64,000 nt of DNA from Pseudomonas sp. Os17. GTDB taxonomy: Bacteria > Pseudomonadota > Gammaproteobacteria > Pseudomonadales > Pseudomonadaceae. The stretch's first letter is position 1, and each line of letters begins with the position of its first letter. Below are positions 36,636 through 44,260 of the stretch, one piece after another. The DNA lies in assembly GCF_001547895.1 (NCBI RefSeq), contig NZ_AP014627.1, positions 6,388,001-6,452,000 of the forward strand. Reading direction: 5' to 3'. The notes beneath the pieces were generated by a model. It worked only from the letters and a program-made list of their open reading frames with translations. It did not search any database and was not told the origin of the DNA. The position numbers and the translations under genes were made by a program.

Positions 36636-39533
36636 TCAACTCAAATTAACATCAATGAGTGGCAAATAAATTCCCTCAATGGGTTGATATATTAAATTAC
36701 CGCGAATACCAGTCAGCTTCATCGCACCGTTCTGATGATAGGCTGCGCTAAGGCACAGTACGCCAGGTTCTTGTCGGATGCGGCTACCAAATTCTTGTTT
36801 TAAGGGATTGGGGTCTTCCTCCCCCCACTCCAATGGATAGGAAATCTTGCGGGGTGGGCTGAAGTCCATAAGGGGTTGTTCTTGGGTCCACTCCTCGACT
36901 CCGCTAAAACTCACCATGCCTTGTTGATAACTTGTTTGGCCTTCGATCAACAACACCAAACGAACCTCATTGACCCACTCACCACTGACCGGATTGATAT
37001 CAATCCAGCGACGGAGTTTCATTGTTACTGGGGCCACCGCCTGATAGTAGGCTTTCATTGTCTCTTCGTAACTATTTGACCAATTGGCAGGGCGAGTTCC
37101 GAAGCAGGTCTGCTTGACCCAAGTTTCGACAGGCGTGTCTTTGGTATACATGCGTGCCAGCAAGCCACCAAATATAGTTATAACTAATCCCGTTGCTTGT
37201 GCAACAAGCGGAGCAGGCAAAACAGAGATACCACGCCCTAATGCAGCAACACTACCCATAATTACTGTGGCGCGAGAGACTCGCAACATACGGGAGATTT
37301 GTAAGGAAACTCGAATATAACCAAAGCTAGCTACGCCTAAACCAACGTTGACAGTAGCTGTATCAATATCTCCTATTCTATAAGAATCCAGCGCATCCCA
37401 ACCGTAGATAATAGTATCTAACCCTGCAGTAGCTGCTTGAATAAGCACTGCGCTAGCACCAATTTTTAACGCGTTCGCAAGCAATTTTTGCGCTTCGAAA
37501 TTGAACTTGCCAGACTTACCAATAAACGCTTTCCATTTTACATCTGCGAGATGTTGAGAAATTGTGGAGAAAGCCGCCCAAACTCCCAGACCTGCACTCA
37601 TAGCTGTCAAGTTGTTCTTGTTTGTGTAGTTTTCAGACAAAGCATCAAAACTACTTCTCAAATTCCAAACCGAAACCAGCGCAATCAAAACCTTCAACGG
37701 CGAATCATTCAACAGGTCACGCGCATTCAATGGCAGATCAAGTTTCGTCGCACTTTTGGGCAGTGGAGGTAAGTCTGCTGCACTCGGCCCAGGAGTTTTT
37801 ACCGTGGGTGCATGCGCGCCACTTCCATACCCCGGAGCAGGATGTGCGGGGGCTGCTGGGCGCTGGGCCGGGATAAGGTTTAGGTGAGGGTACCCCTGCA
37901 CCTGCTTAGCGATGGCCGAAGGCTGGCCTTTGCCTGTCGCTGCATCGCCTGCTCCTTTGCTTTCAACACGGGCATTACGCGCGTCCTGTTCTTCAAGTGT
38001 GGCGATTTCTTTTTTCAGGCGTCGGCGCTTCGATTTGTTCTGCGTGCCATCGAGCTGTTCGCCAAGCCAGGCCAAGCTCTGCTTTGCGCTCAACGACTGT
38101 ACCTCCACCTGCTGCTGGCTGCGCGCAAGCATGGCCTGGAGCAGGCGTAGGGCGGCGAGATTGACTTGCTCGGGCATGCTACGCATATGGCCACCCACCA
38201 CTGGAGCCATGGCGGCAAAAAAAGCCTCTGTCGGCTTGGCCAAGGGCAGTTCCGACAGCTTGCTCGCTCCAGCATTCAACGCGGCCACCAGGGCCAGCGC
38301 CTGAGCTATACGTTTTGCCGCGGACTCAAGAGGCTCAAGACCTTCAGGAACATGCAACAGCTGTTTGACTTCGGTGCCTGAGAGGCGCTGTTGGAGCCCC
38401 AGTAAAGCCCAGACTAGCCAAGGTTTTTGCACGTTCTGGTTTTCTAGATCCATGGCCTGGTAGAGCGCCTGGACCCCAATGGCCGTGGCAGACGGGCCGA
38501 GGCAGGCCGCGGCGAAGCTGGCCTCTAGCAGGTCACGGGCCTCATGCTGGGTGATGTCCATGTGCCCGCAGGCGGTTTCCAGGGTGGCCGGGCCCTGTTG
38601 ACCCAGGGTGCCAAACCAGTCTGCCCATAAGGTGACGATCCGCCGACGATCGAAGTCGAGTTGGTCGGCGGCCTGTTTCTGCTCGCGCCATGTGCGTTTC
38701 AAGGCTTCGTAGTCGGTGTCGCTGGGCAGGTTGGCCTTGAGCTGTTTGTCATGCTCACTCAGTTCTTGGAGCACGCTGGCGACCATCCAACGGTCGCGAT
38801 GCGCCAGACTTTGCTTGTCGAAAGCCAGATTACGGGCACGTACCAGGCCGGCCAGATCGATCAGTACTCCCCAGGGATCGTCGACGATTGCGTAATGCTG
38901 TTGTTCACAGCGCTGCATGCGGCGCAGGATCGGGTCGTTCAATTGCCAGGGTTGTGGTTCTGGCAAACAGCTCCAGCGGAAGTTTTCCGGGGTACTGTCT
39001 CCGAGAAACTTCCGCGTGCTGGACAACAAGCCGCTTTCGGGGGCGATACCGGGCGTCAGGTTGCGCATGACACGTTGACGGACATTGCCCTGGGTCTTGA
39101 CGGCAGTGAACTGCGAGTCGCTCCAGCGTACCGGCGACCAGACCAGTTGCGCGGGCGCACCGGCCGGTAGCAGCAGGTAGACCTGGGCTTGTTTCTCCAA
39201 CACCGGACCACCGCGTGGTGTTTGGCTCAACAGGGTGCTATCGACCCGGTATTCGCTAAGCAGGTGAGTGCTGTCCTGCCAGACATACAACCAACCGTCC
39301 CGTAGCAGGCGTGGCACGTACCCCAGGGGCCACTGGGTCAGTGGCGGATGATCGGGCCCCAGTTCCGGGAACTGGCCGCTCACTGCTTGCAGGCCCAACG
39401 CGCTGGCGTCGATGCTGGCGAGCTGCGGTTCCGAAGTGACCGGGCCAATGGCATAACGCACGGGCAGAACAGCAGCCAGCAACGGGCAACTGGCCGGTTT
39501 GAAGTGTTGCGGAGCATGTGCGGCCTGGTTCAT
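36636..39533 (-). CDS. VasX-like (BTH_I2691-type) T6SS pore-forming effector
   Basis: The 965-residue protein begins with the VasX N-terminal module (CPLLAAVLPVRYAIGP, then YVPRLLRDGWLYVWQDS near 75). A helical central part and a Pro/Ala-rich linker (about 540-595) follow. The C-terminal part has several hydrophobic stretches (about 612-790, for example ATGLVITIFGGLLARM) and a polar end. Such proteins insert into the target inner membrane. The N-terminal coding DNA is GC-rich (43 of 60 at 39301-39360) and the toxin half is AT-rich (26 of 60 at 37441-37500), so the tip was probably exchanged by recombination. It overlaps the DUF4123 gene by 4 bp. Confidence 0.82.
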   Translation of the reverse strand: MNQAAHAPQHFKPASCPLLAAVLPVRYAIGPVTSEPQLASIDASALGLQAVSGQFPELGPDHPPLTQWPLGYVPRLLRDGWLYVWQDSTHLLSEYRVDSTLLSQTPRGGPVLEKQAQVYLLLPAGAPAQLVWSPVRWSDSQFTAVKTQGNVRQRVMRNLTPGIAPESGLLSSTRKFLGDSTPENFRWSCLPEPQPWQLNDPILRRMQRCEQQHYAIVDDPWGVLIDLAGLVRARNLAFDKQSLAHRDRWMVASVLQELSEHDKQLKANLPSDTDYEALKRTWREQKQAADQLDFDRRRIVTLWADWFGTLGQQGPATLETACGHMDITQHEARDLLEASFAAACLGPSATAIGVQALYQAMDLENQNVQKPWLVWALLGLQQRLSGTEVKQLLHVPEGLEPLESAAKRIAQALALVAALNAGASKLSELPLAKPTEAFFAAMAPVVGGHMRSMPEQVNLAALRLLQAMLARSQQQVEVQSLSAKQSLAWLGEQLDGTQNKSKRRRLKKEIATLEEQDARNARVESKGAGDAATGKGQPSAIAKQVQGYPHLNLIPAQRPAAPAHPAPGYGSGAHAPTVKTPGPSAADLPPLPKSATKLDLPLNARDLLNDSPLKVLIALVSVWNLRSSFDALSENYTNKNNLTAMSAGLGVWAAFSTISQHLADVKWKAFIGKSGKFNFEAQKLLANALKIGASAVLIQAATAGLDTIIYGWDALDSYRIGDIDTATVNVGLGVASFGYIRVSLQISRMLRVSRATVIMGSVAALGRGISVLPAPLVAQATGLVITIFGGLLARMYTKDTPVETWVKQTCFGTRPANWSNSYEETMKAYYQAVAPVTMKLRRWIDINPVSGEWVNEVRLVLLIEGQTSYQQGMVSFSGVEEWTQEQPLMDFSPPRKISYPLEWGEEDPNPLKQEFGSRIRQEPGVLCLSAAYHQNGAMKLTGIRGNLIYQPIEGIYLPLIDVNLS

Positions 39534-40099
39534 TGATCGGTTTCCTGCGACGGCTCGGGCTCTTCTGTGAGGGCGCCTAGTAAAGGCCAGCTCAAGGTGA
39601 TGTGGGCATCAAAGCTGTCACCAGCGGTTACTAGGTCCAACTCCGGTTGGTGGTTGCGCCAGGTGGGGATCGGACCTTGTGCGTCGCGCATCCAGAGCAC
39701 GTCGATGCCGTGCCAGAAGCCTCGGGGCCATTCGACTCCGGCCTTCCAGGCCCGCAGTAGCGGCCGCGCATCGCCCAGGCGCAACCAGAATATGCGGCTG
39801 TCCGGCGAGCGCACTTGCAGGCGACGTTGCAGACAGTGGAACAATTGTTCGGCGGGCAACCGGGCCTCCAACCACAACCCGTGGCGCAGTTCTGTCACGC
39901 CGCTGCTCCAGCCCTCATACAGGGGGCTGTGGCGCGGTGCGTCGAGCAGAATCGGTCCCGACTCCTGCAGCGCGGCATAGGGGGTTTCCAGTAACAGTGG
40001 CAGCGGTTGATGGCTGGGATAATGCTGATACAGCCAAGCCAGAATATGGTCCTGAGAGGCGCCGTCGAGCAGCAGCGCACCTTGGTGTGTCGGGTTCAT
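39530..40099 (-). CDS. DUF4123 T6SS effector chaperone
   Basis: The 189-residue protein has the DUF4123 pattern: a short N-terminal domain (ILAWLYQHYP, GPILLD) and a C-terminal helical part with FWLRLGDARPLLRAW near residue 105. These adaptors load effectors onto the VgrG tip. ATGA overlaps join it to vgrG upstream and to the effector downstream, a typical vgrG-chaperone-effector order. Confidence 0.88.
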   Translation of the reverse strand: MNPTHQGALLLDGASQDHILAWLYQHYPSHQPLPLLLETPYAALQESGPILLDAPRHSPLYEGWSSGVTELRHGLWLEARLPAEQLFHCLQRRLQVRSPDSRIFWLRLGDARPLLRAWKAGVEWPRGFWHGIDVLWMRDAQGPIPTWRNHQPELDLVTAGDSFDAHITLSWPLLGALTEEPEPSQETDQ

Positions 40100-42156
40100 G
40101 AATTAGCCTTCCTGGCACGTTTTGCCGCTTCACAGACTTCACACACTCCGGCCTTGGCTTGACGAAAGACCAGGTGTTGCTTGACCAGGGCTTCCAGCGG
40201 GATGCCCGGCTTACCCCCATCCGCCACCCGCAACGGCCCCGGCAACAACGGCGCCGCACCAGTGCCACTGCCCGGGCTGCCGCCGGAGTTGTTATTGACC
40301 AGGGCGCCGCTGAGGGCCACGCCGCCGGCGTCGATCTTGATCCAGCTACCGCCGCCCTTGAGGGTCAGTTCGCTGCCGGCTTCGAGCACCACTTTCAGGC
40401 CACTGGCGAGGTGGATTTCCTGGCCGGCTTCGATGAACAGGCCGTTGCCCAGTTGCAGGTGCTGGCTGCCGGCGACGCTCAGGTGATCACTGGCGCGGGC
40501 TTCGACTTTGCGCTCGCCATGCACGGTGTGGTGTTCTTCGGCCTTGAATTCGCTGTAGCTGTTGGCCTCCACCGTGTCGTGGCGCTGGTGGCCGACGCGG
40601 ATTTTCTGGTCGTGCTGGACCTGCTGGTCCCAGTCGCGCTGGGCGTGGATGAAGATCTGCTCGGCGCCTTGTTTGTCTTCGATGCGCAGTTCGTTGAAGC
40701 CGCCGCCGTCGGGGCTGCTCAAGGTCTTGAAGGTGCTGCGGGTCTTGTGCGCCGGCAGCGGATAGGGGACGACGTTTTCCTTGTGGTACAGGCAGCCGGT
40801 GATCAGGGGCTGGTCGGGGTCGCCTTCGAGGAAGGTCACCAGCACTTCCATGCCCACCCGGGGGACGGCGATGGCGCCGTACCAGGCGCCGGCCCAGGCC
40901 GAGGACACCCGCAGCCAGCAGCTGCTCTTGTCGTTGCCCTGGCCCTCGCGGTCCCAGTGAAACTGCACCTTGGCCCGGCCGTGGGCGTCGGTGTGGATGT
41001 CCTCGTCCTGAGGGCCGGTGACCTTGGCGGTCTGGCTGCCGAGAATCCGCGGCTTGGGGTGTTCCAGGGGCGGGCGATGGGGCACTTCCCAGGGGGTGGC
41101 GGTGAAGCGGTTGCGGTAGCCCTGGTGAAAGCCTTTTCCGGCCCGGGTGTCGCTGGTGATGGACTCTTCCAGCACCTGCGGCTGTTTGCCTTCGTGGAGG
41201 ACTTCGGTCAGCAGCCACAGGTCGTTCCAGGCCGGGTGGGGGTGCTCGCTCAGGGGCAGGAAATGCCCGCTGCGCAGGTTCGGCTGGTCGCTGTGGCCGC
41301 TGGCCTGGCGGTAGTCGCTGCGGTGCCGTTCCAGGGCGCGCCTGGCCAGATGCTTGCCGCGCTCGCGGTCGGTGAAGCGTCCGGGGTAGGCGTAGTCTTC
41401 AAGGTCCGGCTCGGCTTTTGGCTCTTGCGGTTTGGCCGCTCCCTGCATCAGCAGGCGCGGTTTTTCGAAGTCGTAGTCGCGGCGCGTGGTGCGGCTGGGG
41501 CGCACCTCCAAGCGCAGCTCGAAACGCTTGATCACCGGCTCGCTGGCCACCAGGCCGGAGTCTTGCCGGTAGGCCACCGGGGCCAGTTTGCGGAACACCG
41601 TCTGGTCTTCGCCGAACACCAGTCGATGCCCGTCGCGGCTGTGCTGAAAGTGGTAGTGCAGGCCCTCTTCCTCGCACAGGCGCTGGATGAAGCGCAGGTC
41701 CGATTCGTCGTACTGCACGCAGTATTCGCGCTCCGGGTAGGGGCCGGCGAGGTGGAAGTGGTAGTCGTTGCCGAGGATGCCGTGTTCCTCCAGCACCCGG
41801 GCGATGATCTGCGGCACGCTCAGGTGCTGGAAGATCCGTTGGTTGATGCGCTGGCCCAGATAGGCCAGGCGTGGGCCGAGGGTGATCTGGTAGTGGCTCA
41901 GGCGACGACCGCGGTCGCCTTGGGCGATGCGCTGGATCTGCCCGTGAATGCCGCTGCCATCAGCCGCCAGTTGCAGGAAGGCCGGGGTGTGCAGCAGCGC
42001 GTCCAGGTCCAGGTTGGAGCGTTCGCTAACCAGCTCCAGGTCGAAGGCAAAGGGCCGGCTGATGCGTTCCCGGCCCTGCAGGCCGAGCACTTGAAAGTCG
42101 TGGGGGCGACCCTCCAGGGTCAGGCTGAAATGCGTCTGGTCGGCGGCGGCGAACAT
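40096..42156 (-). CDS. vgrG: T6SS spike protein VgrG
   Basis: VgrG forms the trimeric puncturing spike on the Hcp tube. The 686-residue protein has the gp27-like head (ISRPFAFDLELVSE; YDESDLRFIQRLCEEEGLHYHF near 145), the gp5-like OB domain (VSSAWAGAWYGAIAVPRVGMEVLV near 410, shown here in part) and a beta-helix needle. A C-terminal extension ends with CEVCEAAKRARK. No catalytic effector domain is visible, so the cargo is the downstream VasX-like protein. Confidence 0.95.
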   Translation of the reverse strand: MFAAADQTHFSLTLEGRPHDFQVLGLQGRERISRPFAFDLELVSERSNLDLDALLHTPAFLQLAADGSGIHGQIQRIAQGDRGRRLSHYQITLGPRLAYLGQRINQRIFQHLSVPQIIARVLEEHGILGNDYHFHLAGPYPEREYCVQYDESDLRFIQRLCEEEGLHYHFQHSRDGHRLVFGEDQTVFRKLAPVAYRQDSGLVASEPVIKRFELRLEVRPSRTTRRDYDFEKPRLLMQGAAKPQEPKAEPDLEDYAYPGRFTDRERGKHLARRALERHRSDYRQASGHSDQPNLRSGHFLPLSEHPHPAWNDLWLLTEVLHEGKQPQVLEESITSDTRAGKGFHQGYRNRFTATPWEVPHRPPLEHPKPRILGSQTAKVTGPQDEDIHTDAHGRAKVQFHWDREGQGNDKSSCWLRVSSAWAGAWYGAIAVPRVGMEVLVTFLEGDPDQPLITGCLYHKENVVPYPLPAHKTRSTFKTLSSPDGGGFNELRIEDKQGAEQIFIHAQRDWDQQVQHDQKIRVGHQRHDTVEANSYSEFKAEEHHTVHGERKVEARASDHLSVAGSQHLQLGNGLFIEAGQEIHLASGLKVVLEAGSELTLKGGGSWIKIDAGGVALSGALVNNNSGGSPGSGTGAAPLLPGPLRVADGGKPGIPLEALVKQHLVFRQAKAGVCEVCEAAKRARKANS

Positions 42157-42252
42157 TCCCTGTGCCTCGATGCGGGCAGTGCAACTGCTGGATGAATAAG
42201 GGCCCGGACCAGCGAAGCTGGCCAGGGCGCGGTAAGGGTCGAGCGGCCTTCC
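42157..42252 (-). other. hcp-vgrG spacer with hairpin
   Basis: CCAGC/GCTGG with a GAA loop (about 42212-42224) inside a GC-rich spacer. It may partly terminate the hcp transcript so that Hcp is made in excess over VgrG. That role is inferred. Confidence 0.4.
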
Positions 42253-42771
42253 TTAGCCGGTGACCGGGGTCCGCCAGTCATCGGAGCCGGAAGTGCCGGA
42301 GACTTCGTGGGTCCAGGTGATCTTGCGGTAGGTGAAGTGCACGTCTTCCAGGTGGGTGAAGTGGGCATTGCCCGGGTCCTGGCAGTTGTGCATGTAGTCC
42401 TTGATGTCGACGATGATCGCGTCCTCAAGGGTGGTGGTGTAGTAGTGCTCCTGGGTGCCGGCGGCGGAGGTGCGGTACCACTGGATGACGATCTCGGTCA
42501 GGCGCTCGCCCGAGGTCAGCGCCGCCAGCAGCAGCGGCGAAGCCTTGTCGAAGACCTTGGTGATGATCACCGGCTTGTGCACCCGCTGGCCGGTGGGCTG
42601 GCCGGACTGCGGATCGCGGGGAATGATCACTTCGTGCTGAAAGCCCTGGACCATGACCTGGTCTTCATGACCTTCCTGGTAGGTGTTGCCCACGGAATCG
42701 GCGGTAAAGGCCCCGGCGGTGATCAGCCCCTGTTTGGTGCCGGTGACCGACATATACGCTGGCGTTGCCAT
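42253..42771 (-). CDS. hcp: T6SS tube protein Hcp
   Basis: The 172-residue protein has the Hcp1-type pattern MATPAYMSVTGTKQGLITAG, VMVQGFQHEVIIPRD and the C-terminal YRKITWTHE. Hcp hexamers stack into the T6SS inner tube and can carry cargo. It heads an orphan hcp-vgrG-DUF4123-effector-immunity operon; no T6SS baseplate or sheath genes are in the window. GGAGA precedes the ATG. Confidence 0.95.
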   Translation of the reverse strand: MATPAYMSVTGTKQGLITAGAFTADSVGNTYQEGHEDQVMVQGFQHEVIIPRDPQSGQPTGQRVHKPVIITKVFDKASPLLLAALTSGERLTEIVIQWYRTSAAGTQEHYYTTTLEDAIIVDIKDYMHNCQDPGNAHFTHLEDVHFTYRKITWTHEVSGTSGSDDWRTPVTG

Positions 42772-43163
42772 GCATGCTCTCCTTGCAAATCACTAAAGAA
42801 ACCCCGGCCAGACGGCCGTGGGGTGCAGAGGTGAGTACAAGGTCTGTGCCAGCAATTGATTAGTTGTTTTGAATCAGTGAGTTACTGACTAATTGGCAGT
42901 GTTTGGCGGACTTTTTCGAGGAAATACCGGGAAAAGTGCGCAACATGTTGCGCAGTGCTGTGCAAGATCTTGCGCACCTTGAAGCAGGCCATGCGGCAAG
43001 GCCATTACCGCGATCTGTGCACAGGCTTATCCACAGATGACTGCGCAAGATGTTGCGCAGTTGCAAGATTATCCACAGGGTTGGCATCCGGCCGCCCTCT
43101 GGGGCCACAATGCGCGCCGGACCGGCCAGTCAATGGCCTGAGCAGACAATGATGAGAGTCAGC
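42772..43163. promoter_or_regulatory. hcp upstream region with TTGCGCA palindromes and two DnaA boxes
   Basis: 392 bp without a gene. TGCGCAACATGTTGCGCA (42937-42954) is a perfect 18-bp palindrome. GCAAGATCTTGC (42962-42973) is a perfect 12-bp palindrome followed by GCA. TGCGCAA...TTGCGCA (43042-43059) has 7-bp arms. TTATCCACA, the exact E. coli DnaA box, occurs at 43027-43035 and 43069-43077, both on the plus strand and 42 bp apart. The left part (42850-42920) is AT-rich. Operator, DnaA-controlled promoter or replicon relic are the options. Confidence 0.7.
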
Positions 43164-43724
43164 ATGGACACACCGATTCGCTCGAACCAGACACTGCTGG
43201 AACAGATCAAGCATGGCCTTGAGCCCGACTACCTGATGTTCTGGGGCCACCAGCCGACCCGCGACGGGCGCCTTTCCCCAAGCTGCTTCAGCCAGTGGTT
43301 CGCCGCCGGCCTGGAGCTTGAGGGCATTCACTACCCCAGCGCCGAGCACTTCATGATGGCCGGCAAGGCCCTGCTGTTCGATGACCGGGAAACCCACGGG
43401 CGGATCCTCAAGGCGACCACCCCGGCGGACGTCAAACAGCTGGGCCGCGAAGTGCGCGGCTTCGATGACGCCCGTTGGTCCGAGGCGCGTTTCGAGATCG
43501 TGGTGCAAGGCAACCTGGCCAAGTTCAGCCAGCACCCGGCCCTGGGCGACTACCTGCTGTCCACCCGCGATCAGGTGCTGGTGGAAGCCAGCCCGGTGGA
43601 TCGGATCTGGGGCATTGGCCTGGCGGCGGACGATGCCAAGGCCAGCCGGCCGGAGCAGTGGCGCGGCCTGAACCTGCTGGGGTATGCCTTGATGGAGGTA
43701 CGGGACAGGTTGCGGGGGGCCTGA
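43164..43724 (+). CDS. NADAR-domain protein (YbiA-like N-glycosidase)
   Basis: The 186-residue protein has the NADAR signatures FWGHQPTRDGR, FSQWF, YPSAEHFMMAGKALLF (near 56) and VDRIWGIGLAADD (near 148). YbiA-type enzymes hydrolyse N-glycosidic bonds of riboflavin intermediates, and other NADAR proteins remove ADP-ribose from guanine. ATG 43164 is preferred (GAGAG upstream); ATG 43149 and 43152 are alternatives. It is divergent from hcp across the palindrome region. Confidence 0.85.
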   Translation: MDTPIRSNQTLLEQIKHGLEPDYLMFWGHQPTRDGRLSPSCFSQWFAAGLELEGIHYPSAEHFMMAGKALLFDDRETHGRILKATTPADVKQLGREVRGFDDARWSEARFEIVVQGNLAKFSQHPALGDYLLSTRDQVLVEASPVDRIWGIGLAADDAKASRPEQWRGLNLLGYALMEVRDRLRGA

Positions 43725-43731
43725 GGCGCAG

Positions 43732-43797
43732 CTTTCGCCGGCACGCCAGGGTCTAGCGACGCGCGCGTGCTGCACGCCACCGGCTTGCCGGCAAAAC
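43732..43797. repeat. Degenerate REP pair
   Basis: CTTTCGCCGGCACGCC and CACCGGCTTGCCGGCAAA are inverted arms of a type A REP with altered outer ends. It lies between the convergent NADAR and chpC genes. Confidence 0.65.
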
Positions 43798-43801
43798 ACG
43801 C

Positions 43802-44260
43802 CTAGGACAGCAGCCCCGCCCCCACCAGCAACTCCTCCAGCGCCAGCAGATCCGGGACCTTGGCCACTTGCTCGGCCACCTGCACCGCGGCCTTTTCCAG
43901 AGGCGCCAACGACACATCGACGTAGCTCAACTGGCTGTCGAGCTTGCAGGAGCGGGGAATGCCCTGCACCAGCAAGGCCATGAACTTCAGCTCCGGGCGT
44001 CCGCCCAGGGCGTTGAGCACGACGATACGCGCCCGCTCGCCCAACACCGTCTTGCCACCACAGGCCGACTCGAAACTGATCAGCGCAATCCACCGCTCGC
44101 GCCACAGCACCCGGCCCAGGTACCAGGGCGGCGAATCCAGGTCGAAGCTGCCCTGCTGATAGTCGATCAGTTCGGCCACCGCCACGTTGGGCAGGATCAG
44201 GGTACGGTCCGCCAGGGGCAGCAACAGACCGGTCAGGGTGCTGGCGCGGTGATCAAGCAT
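43802..44260 (-). CDS. chpC: CheW-like chemotaxis protein ChpC
   Basis: The 152-residue CheW-fold protein (LTGLLLPLADRTLILPNVAV; WYLGRVLWRERWIALISFE) is the second adaptor of the Pil-Chp system. It overlaps the end of chpA by 8 bp and closes the operon. Confidence 0.9.
   Translation of the reverse strand: MLDHRASTLTGLLLPLADRTLILPNVAVAELIDYQQGSFDLDSPPWYLGRVLWRERWIALISFESACGGKTVLGERARIVVLNALGGRPELKFMALLVQGIPRSCKLDSQLSYVDVSLAPLEKAAVQVAEQVAKVPDLLALEELLVGAGLLS

Noticed and set aside
40159..42195. 678-codon plus-strand frame over vgrG
   Set aside because: Antisense to a clear VgrG; the product is an Ala/Val/Gly-rich shadow.
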